In this document: one piece after another, positions 43,284 through 51,633 of the stretch
How the letters are laid out: each line of letters opens with the position of its first letter
Numbering within the stretch: the first letter of the stretch is position 1
Assembly (NCBI GenBank): GCA_026418625.1
Contig: JAOABA010000055.1
Location: 1-64,000 of the forward strand
DNA from: Candidatus Kapaibacterium sp.
Lineage (GTDB): Bacteria > Bacteroidota > Ignavibacteria > Kapaibacteriales > UBA2268
DNA: 64,000 nucleotides
Reading direction: 5' to 3'
Notes under the pieces: generated by a model
Databases searched by the model: none
What the model saw: the letters and a program-made list of their open reading frames with translations, nothing else
Told to the model about the DNA's origin: nothing
Translations under genes and position numbers: made by a program

Positions 43284-44501
43284 ATGAAATTAAATATCAA
43301 ATTTTTATTGGTTGTTATTTTTCAGGTATTCATTCTCATAGGATGCAGCGAAAAAGAAAACCACAAAAACGAAGGAAAACATGAAGATGAACATGAAAGC
43401 CATAAAAGCGAAGGTAAAAACGATGAAGATCACGAAAAGCATTCGAAATTGGTAAAACTTAGTCAAGAATCGCTAAAATTGATAAATATTCAAACAGAGA
43501 CTGTTTCTTTGCAAACTATGACCGGATTTATCACAATTCCAGCAACAATAGTACATAATCAAGATAATGAAGCACAAGTTGGATCATTAGTACAAGGAAG
43601 GGTGCAGAAAGTTTTTGTTAAAATAGGAGATTACGTAAAGGCTGGGCAAGTTCTTATGACAGTTGAAGGATTGGACATAGGAACAATTAAAGCTGGTTTC
43701 CTCAAGGCAAAAGCAAACTTAGATTTTACCAAATCAACTTATGAAAGACAAAAGAAATTATTTGAAGAAAAAATAGGTTCACAAAAAAGTTTATTAGAAA
43801 GTCAAGCTGAGTATGAAAAAGCATCAGCTGAATTTAAAGCAGAAGATAAGAGAATTCATTCAATCGGGCTATCTGATGAAGATATATTAAATGGCAAATC
43901 ACACGATGAGCATACTTCTGGAACTCTTCCTATCAAGTCACCTATAAGTGGAATTGTAGTTGAAAGAAACATAGTAGTAGGTCAATTAATCGAAACTAAT
44001 ACTAATGCATTCAAAGTTGTTAATACAAGCTCGGTTTGGATTGATGGACAAGTATTTGAAAAGGATTTAAACAAATTTACTCAAAAAACATCTGCTATTT
44101 TTACTTCTACCGTTTTTCCTAATGAAAAATTTACAGGCAATGTAATTTACATTGGTCAATCAATCGATGAAAAAACAAGAACCTTATTAATTAGGACTGA
44201 GTTTTCAAACAATAAGAATAAATTGAAGCCACAAATGTTTGGAGAACTAAAATTACCGGTCGGCGATAATACGCATGCTATCATGGTACCTGAAGAATCG
44301 GTCGTTAAAGAAGGTGAAAAATATTTTGTGTTTATTAGGACATCTGATACAACTTTCGAGCAACGATTTGTTTCAATCGGTTTAACTTCAAATAATAGAA
44401 TTGAAATTACAGATGGACTAAAAGAAGGCGAAATCGTTGTCTCAAAGGGAGTTTTCTTTTTGAAAAGCGAACTTAAAAAAGAAGAATTGGAAGGAGATTA
44501 A
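43284..44501 (+). CDS. CusB/CzcB-type RND periplasmic adaptor, lipoprotein
   Basis: Length 405 aa. Lipoprotein signal (QVFILIGCSEK), then a His/Glu/Lys-rich metal-binding stretch (residues ~25-52, e.g. HKNEGKHEDEHESHKSEGK), then the membrane-fusion core: lipoyl-like GRVQKVFVKIGDYVKAGQVL and PIKSPISGIVVERNIVVGQL, and the C-terminal VKEGEKYFVFI domain. It links the inner-membrane pump to the outer channel and may hand over metal. The three pump genes are tightly spaced (15 and 5 bp). Confidence 0.87.
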   Translation: MKLNIKFLLVVIFQVFILIGCSEKENHKNEGKHEDEHESHKSEGKNDEDHEKHSKLVKLSQESLKLINIQTETVSLQTMTGFITIPATIVHNQDNEAQVGSLVQGRVQKVFVKIGDYVKAGQVLMTVEGLDIGTIKAGFLKAKANLDFTKSTYERQKKLFEEKIGSQKSLLESQAEYEKASAEFKAEDKRIHSIGLSDEDILNGKSHDEHTSGTLPIKSPISGIVVERNIVVGQLIETNTNAFKVVNTSSVWIDGQVFEKDLNKFTQKTSAIFTSTVFPNEKFTGNVIYIGQSIDEKTRTLLIRTEFSNNKNKLKPQMFGELKLPVGDNTHAIMVPEESVVKEGEKYFVFIRTSDTTFEQRFVSIGLTSNNRIEITDGLKEGEIVVSKGVFFLKSELKKEELEGD

Positions 44502-44506
44502 CACTG

Positions 44507-47500
44507 ATGTTAGAAAAATTAATAACCTTGACACTAACAAGAAAAGGAATGATATTATTCCTTGCTTTACTGATTGTTGCATTTGGAGTTTACTCGGCTT
44601 ATAATATCTCCATTGATGCATTCCCTGATGTAACAAATATTCAGGTCGAAATAATCAGCCATGCCGACGGGCTTTCTGCAATTGAAATTGAAAGGAATGT
44701 AACTTATCCTATTGAAATGGCAATGCGTGGAATACCGGATGTTGTGCAAATGCGTTCTGTTACAAAATTTGGACTTTCAATTGTAACTTTAGTTTTTAAA
44801 GATAATGTTGACATATATTTCGCAAGACAATTAGTATTTGAACGATTAGGTGAAGCCAGGGAAAAGGTTCCTCAAGGCGTTGAGATAGCTATGGGTCCTA
44901 TAGCAACAGTTATGGGGGAAATCTACCAATATACACTTGAAGGAAAAATGCCCGATGACTCACTTGCTAAAATAAAGTATTTGACTGATTTAAGAACACT
45001 GCAAGAATGGGTTATAACTCCTCAATTAAAGAATGTTGCAGGAGTAAATGAGATTAATTCATTTGGTGGTTATTTTAAACAATATCAAGTTATCATTTCA
45101 CCAGAGAAACTGTTAAAATACAACATTACAGCAGATGAAGTTTATTCAGCAGTTGGGAATAATAACCAGAATGTCGGCGGAAATATTCTCGAAAGAAGTT
45201 CAGACCAGTTTATCATACGTAGCATTGGTCTGATAAAAAATATTAGCGATATTGAAAATATTGTTTTAAAATCACATGAAGGTACACCGGTATTCATTAA
45301 AGATGTCGCACAAGTAAAGATTGGAGAAGCTGTTCGAATGGGAGCCGCATTAAAGAGCGGTCAGAATGAAACTGTAGGCGGTATTGTAATGATGCTTAGA
45401 GGGGAAAATGGTCGGGAAGTTGTTCACCGAGTTAAAGAAAAAGTCAAAGAGATAAATGAAAGTAACATGCTTCCTGAAGGTATCAAAATTGTTCCTTATT
45501 ATGATAGAACCGATATAGTTGATGATAGTATCTTTACAATTATCAGAGCTCTTTTAGAAGGCTCAATACTTGTATTAATTATTACTTTTATTTTATTAAG
45601 AAGTTTTAGAGGTTCTGCAGTAATATTAATAGCTCTTCCAATATCTCTTTTGCTGACTTTTGTTTTTATGAAATTGCTTGGTATCAGTGCCAATCTAATG
45701 TCTATTGGAGGCCTTGTTATATCAACCGGAATGAAATTCGATGCCTCCATCATTCAAGTTGAAAACGTTCAAAGAATGTTAAACGAAGGCAAAGGTATTA
45801 TGAATAGGATGTCTCTTGTTTTAAAAGCAATTCTCGATGTCAGGAAGCCAAGTATTTACGGAGAACTTATCATTGCAATAACATTTATACCAATTCTTGC
45901 ATTGGAAGGCATTGAAGGTAAAATGTTTGCACCATTAGCTATAACAGTGGGTTTAGCCATAATTGCATCTCTTCTAATGTCAATATTTATTATACCTCAA
46001 TTATGTGCTATATTTCTTAAACCTCAAGCTGAAAAAGAAAGTCCTGTAATGAGGTTTTTCTCTAAAAAATACCTTCCTCTTCTTAGGTATAGCATAAGAA
46101 GGAAATATGTTATTCTAATTACATCCGTTATCGCTTTAATTGGTTCATTGCTTCTTTTTACCCGCTTAGGTACAGAATTTATACCAATTATGGATGAAGG
46201 TGCTTTTGATATGGATATTGCATTATTACCTGGTGTTTCACTACCAAAATCGATAGAAGTTCAAAAAATGGCTATTTCAAAACTTGAGAAGTTCGAGGAA
46301 TTAGACGAAGTTGTGGGTAGAATTGGACAAACAGGAGTTGCCCTCGATACCAGAGGAGTAGATAAAACTGGATATGTTGGTGTTTTAAAACCAAAAAGCC
46401 AATGGAAAAGAAATATTTCAAGAGAAGAACTAAATAATGAAATGAGAGAATCACTTGAATCGATACCGGGAATTGCTTTTGGATTCAGTCAACCAATACA
46501 GTGCCGAATTGATGAGATTGTTGCAGGTACAAGAGCTCAACTGATCTTAAAACTGTTTGGTGATGATATAGAAATATTAAAAGAAAAAGCTGATGAAATT
46601 GCAAAAGTTCTGTCTTCAATAAAGGGAGGAACAGATATAATGACTGAAAAAGTTGCCGGACAGCCATATTTAACAATCTCAATAGACAGGAATAAAATCG
46701 CGAGATATGGTTTGAATATAAGCGATGTTCAAAATGTGGTTGAAATAGCAATTGCAGGTAAATCAGCTTCAAAATTCTATGAGGAAAATAAGAGCTTCGA
46801 TATTGCAGTGCGAATTCCGGAAGATAAAAGAAATTCGATAGAAACTATAGGTAATATTTTTGTTCCGACAAAAGAAGGAATGAATATCCCGTTATCACAA
46901 ATAGCTGACATTAACATGATTGAAGGGCCAGTTCAGATTAGCCGTCAAGACGGCATAAGAAGAATAGGTATTGAAATGAATATTAGTGGTAGGGATATTG
47001 GTAGTTTTGTTAAAGAAGCAAAAGAAAAAATTAAGCAACAAGTCCACCTACCTTCAGGTTACTATTTATCATGGGGCGGACAGTTTGAAAATCAGCAGAG
47101 AGCAATGAACAAGCTAATAATTATTGCTCCAATTGCTCTTGGATTAATAATTTTATTGTTATTCGTAACGTTTCATTCTATGAGATTAACAATGTTAGTC
47201 ATATCAAATTTACCATTTGCCTTGATTGGAGGTATCATTGCACTTTATTTTTCAGGTCTTTATTTATCAGTACCTGCATCAGTTGGCTTTATTGTCCTTT
47301 TCGGTGTGGCTGTATTAAATGGTGTTGTTTTAGTAACACATATTAATCAGCTAAGAGAAGAAGGACTACCATTAAGTGAAGCAATTGAAAAAGGCAGTAT
47401 GGACAGATTAAGACCAGTGCTAATGACAGCTTTCATAACTATTTTTAGCTTGGTACCTACATTAGTTGCTACAGGTACTGGTTCGGAAATTCAAAAGCCA

Positions 47501-47611
47501 CTTGCGGTTGTAGTTGTTGGTGGATTAATAACATCAACAATTCTTACTTTATTGATTATTCCTTCGATTTATAGTTGGTTTGAAAAAAGGAAAGTCGAAG
47601 CTGAAATGTAA
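44507..47611 (+). CDS. cusA: Heavy-metal RND efflux pump (CusA/CzcA family)
   Basis: Length 1034 aa with 12 predicted membrane spans and two large periplasmic loops. Family blocks: FPDVTNIQVEI, GIPDVVQMRSVTKFGLS, DVYFARQ-like DIYFARQLVFERLG, and GVAVLNGVVLVTHI. In TM4 it reads GGLVISTGMKFDASIIQVEN, which resembles the CusA (Cu+/Ag+) pattern with one Asp rather than the two of Zn/Co/Ni CzcA pumps, so monovalent copper or silver export is the better guess. It is the motor of the tripartite system and is followed by a strong terminator. Confidence 0.87.
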   Translation: MLEKLITLTLTRKGMILFLALLIVAFGVYSAYNISIDAFPDVTNIQVEIISHADGLSAIEIERNVTYPIEMAMRGIPDVVQMRSVTKFGLSIVTLVFKDNVDIYFARQLVFERLGEAREKVPQGVEIAMGPIATVMGEIYQYTLEGKMPDDSLAKIKYLTDLRTLQEWVITPQLKNVAGVNEINSFGGYFKQYQVIISPEKLLKYNITADEVYSAVGNNNQNVGGNILERSSDQFIIRSIGLIKNISDIENIVLKSHEGTPVFIKDVAQVKIGEAVRMGAALKSGQNETVGGIVMMLRGENGREVVHRVKEKVKEINESNMLPEGIKIVPYYDRTDIVDDSIFTIIRALLEGSILVLIITFILLRSFRGSAVILIALPISLLLTFVFMKLLGISANLMSIGGLVISTGMKFDASIIQVENVQRMLNEGKGIMNRMSLVLKAILDVRKPSIYGELIIAITFIPILALEGIEGKMFAPLAITVGLAIIASLLMSIFIIPQLCAIFLKPQAEKESPVMRFFSKKYLPLLRYSIRRKYVILITSVIALIGSLLLFTRLGTEFIPIMDEGAFDMDIALLPGVSLPKSIEVQKMAISKLEKFEELDEVVGRIGQTGVALDTRGVDKTGYVGVLKPKSQWKRNISREELNNEMRESLESIPGIAFGFSQPIQCRIDEIVAGTRAQLILKLFGDDIEILKEKADEIAKVLSSIKGGTDIMTEKVAGQPYLTISIDRNKIARYGLNISDVQNVVEIAIAGKSASKFYEENKSFDIAVRIPEDKRNSIETIGNIFVPTKEGMNIPLSQIADINMIEGPVQISRQDGIRRIGIEMNISGRDIGSFVKEAKEKIKQQVHLPSGYYLSWGGQFENQQRAMNKLIIIAPIALGLIILLLFVTFHSMRLTMLVISNLPFALIGGIIALYFSGLYLSVPASVGFIVLFGVAVLNGVVLVTHINQLREEGLPLSEAIEKGSMDRLRPVLMTAFITIFSLVPTLVATGTGSEIQKPLAVVVVGGLITSTILTLLIIPSIYSWFEKRKVEAEM

Positions 47612-47618
47612 ATAATAT

Positions 47619-47649
47619 CCGGCTTGTCATCAAAAACAAGCCGGAATTT
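47619..47649 (+). terminator. Terminator after the RND pump gene
   Basis: CCGGCTTGT (47619-47627) and ACAAGCCGG (47636-47644) form a perfect nine-pair stem with an eight-base loop, followed by AATTTTCTT. Confidence 0.75.
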
Positions 47650-47673
47650 TCTTAAATAATAAAGGATATAAAT

Positions 47674-48015
47674 ATGAAAGAAATAAAAGCAATTATAAGA
47701 CCTTTTAAACTTTTAGAAGTTATTGATGAGCTGTCAAAAATTGAAGGATTGCCAGGAGTTACAGTTTCAGATATTAAGGGTTTTGGTAAAAGCAGGGCAA
47801 AAAATGCTCCTGATAAAATAGTTTATGATTTGGTTGAGTTCATTCCAAGAATAAAACTTGAAGTTGTCGTAACTGATGAAATGGTGGAAGAAGTGGTTAA
47901 TGTTTTACAGAAATTTGCACATACAGGAAATACCGGCGATGGCAAGATTTTTGTTTACAATGTAGAAGAGGTTATCAAAATCAGGACTAATGAAAGAGGA
48001 GAAGGGGCAATATGA
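47674..48015 (+). CDS. PII-like protein of the metal-efflux type (PII-NG-like)
   Basis: Length 113 aa. It has the PII ferredoxin-like core (MKEIKAIIRPFKLLEVIDEL, GVTVSDIKGFGKSRA, KLEVVVTDEMVEEVV, TGNTGDGKIFVYNVEEVIKI). The T-loop lacks the uridylylated tyrosine region of GlnB/GlnK and reads KNAPDKIVYDLVEF. PII proteins of this kind are known beside heavy-metal RND pumps, not with amtB or glnA. It likely binds nucleotide and regulates the neighbouring pump, but the partner is unknown. AAAGGATATAAAT precedes the ATG. Confidence 0.85.
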   Translation: MKEIKAIIRPFKLLEVIDELSKIEGLPGVTVSDIKGFGKSRAKNAPDKIVYDLVEFIPRIKLEVVVTDEMVEEVVNVLQKFAHTGNTGDGKIFVYNVEEVIKIRTNERGEGAI

Positions 48016-48099
48016 AAATAAAATCGTATCGGGGTGATTTTCCTTGAAATTTAAGTAATTTTGCATATAAATAATTTTGTCGATTTTAGGAGGTTTTCA

Positions 48100-48660
48100 A
48101 TGATTATTAAAAATTTAATTCGTTGTTTACTCACCTGCATCATTTTATTAGGATTCAGGTTGAGTTTATCTGCTCAGGAAAATCCTCAGATTGAAACCCG
48201 AATAATAAGGGATACAATTCATAAGGAGATCTTCGTAAATTACACAAAACGCAGCGTTCCTTCTCAAGAAGGAAATTCTAATGATTTAGTCAAAGACGGC
48301 AATAATTTTTATGGAATAGGATTGAACCACCATATCTTTTCTTTTTTCAATAATTACTCTTTAAAATTATTATCTGGTGTCCAAGTTGGGAATATATCGG
48401 GAATTTTCGCATTTGATATTTTTTTCAAGCCTTCCCTGGTTATGGAAAGAAAATTTTACGATATTCAAATTAGTACAGGAGTTATATTTCTTTCTACAAA
48501 AAGTAGTTTTTATAAGTATGGAGGATTTGGAGTGAATCCTGAATTGGCTTTTAATATTAAGCCATTTCAATTGATTAAATTCAAATTTAATATTGGTACT
48601 GAAATATACCCTAATGCAAGTTACTTTACTGTAGGAACTGGAATCGGTATTACGATATGA
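48100..48660 (+). CDS. Exported beta-barrel-like hypothetical protein
   Basis: Length 186 aa from the ATG at 48100, chosen for AGGAGG six bases upstream. A signal peptide (LLTCIILLGFRLSLSA) is followed by a short linker and then alternating strands (LKLLSGVQVGNISGIFAFDI, IQISTGVIFLS, FKFNIGTEIY, YFTVGTGIGITI), as in small outer-membrane barrels. No named family. Confidence 0.6.
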   Translation: MIIKNLIRCLLTCIILLGFRLSLSAQENPQIETRIIRDTIHKEIFVNYTKRSVPSQEGNSNDLVKDGNNFYGIGLNHHIFSFFNNYSLKLLSGVQVGNISGIFAFDIFFKPSLVMERKFYDIQISTGVIFLSTKSSFYKYGGFGVNPELAFNIKPFQLIKFKFNIGTEIYPNASYFTVGTGIGITI

Positions 48661-48714
48661 AAATAATGTTAAGAATAAGGAATTGCTTGGAATAATGTTA
48701 TTAGGAGTGTTATA

Positions 48715-48852
48715 ATGAAAATATTAGCTTTTTTATATATTAAAGTGTATAGATTTCTTGGGGGATTAATCTCCAAGTCTATTAATAATTACACATTTTT
48801 TTATTTAAAATCAATTATTATCCTAGCTCAACGCAGAATAAAATTTATTTGA
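48715..48852 (+). CDS. Possible 45-aa small protein
   Basis: Frame MKILAFLYIKVYRFLGG … AQRRIKFI, ATG at 48715 with AGGAG nine bases upstream, TGA at 48850-48852. Hydrophobic with basic residues. It ends five bases before a strong hairpin. Too short to assign and it may be chance. Confidence 0.3.
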   Translation: MKILAFLYIKVYRFLGGLISKSINNYTFFYLKSIIILAQRRIKFI

Positions 48853-48856
48853 TTAA

Positions 48857-48911
48857 GGGGCTATATAAATATTACAGACGGTTTAAAAGTTGTGTCGGTT
48901 TATATAGTCCC
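48857..48911 (+). other. Strong 13-pair hairpin in a 380-bp gap
   Basis: GGGGCTATATAAA (48857-48869) pairs with TTTATATAGTCCC (48899-48911), 13 pairs with one G-U and a 29-base loop. No T run follows (CAGAATG…), so it is not a standard terminator. The rest of 48661-49049 shows nothing else apart from the small frame at 48715 and the ribosome site of the next gene. Confidence 0.55.
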
Positions 48912-49049
48912 AGAATGTATTGACGCAAACTGCAGCATTAAATAAAAACATATTTGTAAAGGTTAATCACATGATAAATTTCATGGCGAATTTTTATTTT
49001 TGCAATAGAAAGTTAAGAAAAAATTTTTAAATTATATTTGGAGAAGAAT

Positions 49050-49457
49050 ATGGATGCATTCAGTGAATTAGCTGTTAATAATTATTTATTATCAATAGCG
49101 AATAATCAGAGCGAAATACAGTCATTTGCAAATGATCTTGAAACAGATTTTATTCATGCTTTCGAGACAAGATTTATAATGGATCCAGCTTCGTTAGCAA
49201 GTTTGCAAAGTTGGCCACAAGCAACTAAAGATGTATTGATACAAACAGCAAAAACTACTGCTTTATTGCATGGTTTATATAACACAAATCCTGCAATAAT
49301 GACCACAATTGGTTTTGAAGCTCCAACTGGGAAAATGTCTGCTTCTGCGGCTGCAGGATCAGTTGAAGTAACTGGTTCTGTAACTACCAAAACTGACATA
49401 GCAACTGGACATACCGTTGTTGAAGCAAAAGTCGAAGCTAAATGGACTATTTGTTGA
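49050..49457 (+). CDS. Small protein of the duplicated peptide/protease module, copy 1
   Basis: Length 135 aa from the ATG at 49050, chosen for GGAGAAGAAT before it. No signal peptide. It shares with the protein at 60655 the blocks YLxSIAN, QSFANDL/QAFANDM, RFIMxP, SWPxA, LHG, GFE, TKTD..TG.T..EA and a terminal Ile-Cys. The only cysteine is the last residue. The protein is unknown to me. A conserved C-terminal tail with a last-residue Cys beside a protease gene suggests a processed or anchored product, which is inference. A hairpin separates it from the protease gene. Confidence 0.65.
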   Translation: MDAFSELAVNNYLLSIANNQSEIQSFANDLETDFIHAFETRFIMDPASLASLQSWPQATKDVLIQTAKTTALLHGLYNTNPAIMTTIGFEAPTGKMSASAAAGSVEVTGSVTTKTDIATGHTVVEAKVEAKWTIC

Positions 49458-49474
49458 TAATTGCTTTTTCTTGG

Positions 49475-49505
49475 GGAACTGTCTCAATACAATTGAGATA
49501 GTTCC
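49475..49505 (+). terminator. Attenuator-like hairpin inside the module, copy 1
   Basis: GGAACTGTCTCAA (49475-49487) pairs with TTGAGATAGTTCC (49493-49505), 13 pairs with one G-U, followed by TTTGATT. It lies between the small-protein and protease genes, as does a hairpin of different sequence in copy 2, so the position is conserved. Confidence 0.65.
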
Positions 49506-49533
49506 TTTGATTATGAAAGGAGATTAGAATCAA

Positions 49534-50799
49534 ATGATAAAATTATTTTTATATACTTCTATTGCAATTTTAATATTTATTAGTTGTAGTACTCAAAAAG
49601 TAACTGTAACTAAATCCCAAAAAAGTTTAATTTCTGATACATTGAATTATTCAACTTATTGGACTGCAATGCGTTGTGGTTTTCCGGAATTAGCCAATAA
49701 ATACACAACTGAACCTGATAAATTGGAATTTGCAAAAGGATTGATTAATATATTAGAAAATAATTTTTCAATTTCCGAAACAATTTTTAAGAAAATAATA
49801 GAATCAACCAGAAACGACACTGTAAGAGACAATTCAAAAATTTTATTAGAGCAAGTTTTTATTTATCAGTCCAAATGGAAAGATTATTTCGATTTTTTCA
49901 GAAATAATAATAAAGTAGATTCAACAGAAATCAGGAGGCTTCTTTATCCGGCTTTTGTCAATAATTCTGAGAGAATTAATTATTCTAAATTAATTGACAC
50001 AATTCCAATTTGTGTAAAAAATGGATTAATTTTTATTCCTGTCAATGTAAATGGTCGAGATTACAATTTTCTCTTTGATTCAGGCTCACAATTAACTTTA
50101 TTATCAACCGATGTTAGTTCGGAAACAGGAATCAATTCATTATTTAAGCATCCAGCTTCCCTAATTGCTTCCACTGGGAAATTATCTGATGTAGAAACCG
50201 GTATTATTAAAAGTTTTAAAGTTGGAAATTACGAATCCAATAACAAACCATGCTTGATTTCAGAATCAGCAAATCTTAAATTCAAATTTTGGTTTTATAC
50301 TTTTTTAAGTTTCGATGGAGTTATTGGTTGGGATGTTATTAAAAATTTAGATATTTTGATAGATTGTAAAAATAAAAAGATGATTATAAGTAAACCACAG
50401 TTAAGAAATGTAACAGAAAAGAATTTATTTTGGTTAAACCACCCAATTGTAAGATTAAAAAGCACAAGTGGTATTGAATTACTATTTTTCTTTGATTCCG
50501 GTGCTCAGAACAGCAAATTTTATGATTTTCTTTTAGTAAAACTGAAACCTGAAGATTTAAAAGATGACAAAGAACTTATATATGGGATTGGCGGTTCATA
50601 TACAAGGAATTTGAAGAAAATTCCAAATATATCATTCTTGTTGAAATCCAATAAACTTGATTTCGAGAATTTGGTATCTGGTTATGAGCCAGAAGATCAG
50701 TTTATCAAGTTGGATGGTGTTTTAGGGAATGATATTGGCTTAGAAGATAAAATTCATATTGATGCTATAAATGGAGTTTTTGAAATAATTAAGGATTGA
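49534..50799 (+). CDS. Two-lobed retropepsin-like aspartic protease, lipoprotein, copy 1
   Basis: Length 421 aa. Lipoprotein signal (AILIFISCST, Cys18). Residues ~35-140 are helical, TPR-like. Two aspartic-protease lobes follow, each with a catalytic triplet and a later LDGxxG block: FLFDSGSQLTLLS (Asp182) with FDGVIGWDVIKNLDI, and FFFDSGAQNSKF (Asp321) with LDGVLGNDIGL. It should act at the outer or periplasmic membrane face. The downstream partner position to the small protein and the matching pair at 60655-62379 imply that the two work together. Confidence 0.8.
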   Translation: MIKLFLYTSIAILIFISCSTQKVTVTKSQKSLISDTLNYSTYWTAMRCGFPELANKYTTEPDKLEFAKGLINILENNFSISETIFKKIIESTRNDTVRDNSKILLEQVFIYQSKWKDYFDFFRNNNKVDSTEIRRLLYPAFVNNSERINYSKLIDTIPICVKNGLIFIPVNVNGRDYNFLFDSGSQLTLLSTDVSSETGINSLFKHPASLIASTGKLSDVETGIIKSFKVGNYESNNKPCLISESANLKFKFWFYTFLSFDGVIGWDVIKNLDILIDCKNKKMIISKPQLRNVTEKNLFWLNHPIVRLKSTSGIELLFFFDSGAQNSKFYDFLLVKLKPEDLKDDKELIYGIGGSYTRNLKKIPNISFLLKSNKLDFENLVSGYEPEDQFIKLDGVLGNDIGLEDKIHIDAINGVFEIIKD

Positions 50800-50835
50800 A
50801 AAAAATTTGAATTCTACCTTATTTAAATATCTAAA

Positions 50836-50868
50836 TTTCTCAAGATTCTTCCTTAGTATCTTGAGAAA
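50836..50868 (+). terminator. Terminator after the protease gene, copy 1
   Basis: TTTCTCAAGAT (50836-50846) and ATCTTGAGAAA (50858-50868) form a perfect 11-pair stem. A second small stem with a TTCG loop follows at 50927-50944 (GAAACC-TTCG-GGTTTTC). Confidence 0.6.
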
Positions 50869-51012
50869 AATTGAAATTTTCTTTAGATATATGTTTTAAT
50901 TCTTTGGAGAAATCGTGATTTTGCTGAGAAACCTTCGGGTTTTCTTAAGAAACTTGAAATTTTTATTTTGAAATAATATCTTTTTCTTGAATAAATTTAG
51001 GAGATTTTTGAT

Positions 51013-51633
51013 ATGGCTAATTATTTTCCTTCAAAAGATGCCGACTTCATTGCGTGGCTTGCAAATTTCGTTACAATTGCTACTGCAAATACTGCGGCGC
51101 TTGGTCTTGTTGCCGGTGATTTAACACCGATTTCAACTCTTCAGCCGACTTATTCCACAAATCTGAACGATGTGGAAGCGAAAAAAGCCGCTCTTGCATC
51201 TGCTGTCGATACAAAAGACGCTACAAAGGATGCTATTATCCAAAAATTACGAATAGTAGTTAATAAAATTCAGGCAAATCCCGCAGTAGCTCCTGCATTG
51301 AAATCGCAATTAGGAATTTCAACGCATGAGGGCGGTCATTATCCACAGCATCCTATTCCACCAAGTGAATTAGTTGCAGAATTGCTTCCAGACGGCAGCA
51401 TAGAACTCGATTGGAGCAGAAACGGCAATGCCCCGGGAACTCAATTTGTTATTGAATATAGTATTCCACCGTATTCGCAGTGGATTTTATTGAATGTAAT
51501 TTCAAAAACAAGTTATGTTCACAGCGGACACCCACTTGGATTACCGATTCAATATATCGTAAAAGCCAGAAAAGGCAGTGAAACCAGCGGAGCAAGCAAT
51601 ATAGCTGTAGTAAATGCGGTTGGAACAGTTTAA
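51013..51633 (+). CDS. Fibronectin-type-III-like domain protein with helical N-terminus
   Basis: Length 206 aa. The start MANYFPSKDADFIAWLANFV and an Ala-rich helical first half (~110 residues) are followed by a C-terminal beta-sandwich resembling Fn3 (ELLPDGSIELDWSRNG, TQFVIEYS, PLGLPIQYIVKARKG). No Sec signal. Proteins of this layout recur in FCB genomes, but their role is not known to me. AGGAG precedes the ATG. The base composition is richer in GC than its neighbours. It ends directly at the next start. Confidence 0.65.
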   Translation: MANYFPSKDADFIAWLANFVTIATANTAALGLVAGDLTPISTLQPTYSTNLNDVEAKKAALASAVDTKDATKDAIIQKLRIVVNKIQANPAVAPALKSQLGISTHEGGHYPQHPIPPSELVAELLPDGSIELDWSRNGNAPGTQFVIEYSIPPYSQWILLNVISKTSYVHSGHPLGLPIQYIVKARKGSETSGASNIAVVNAVGTV

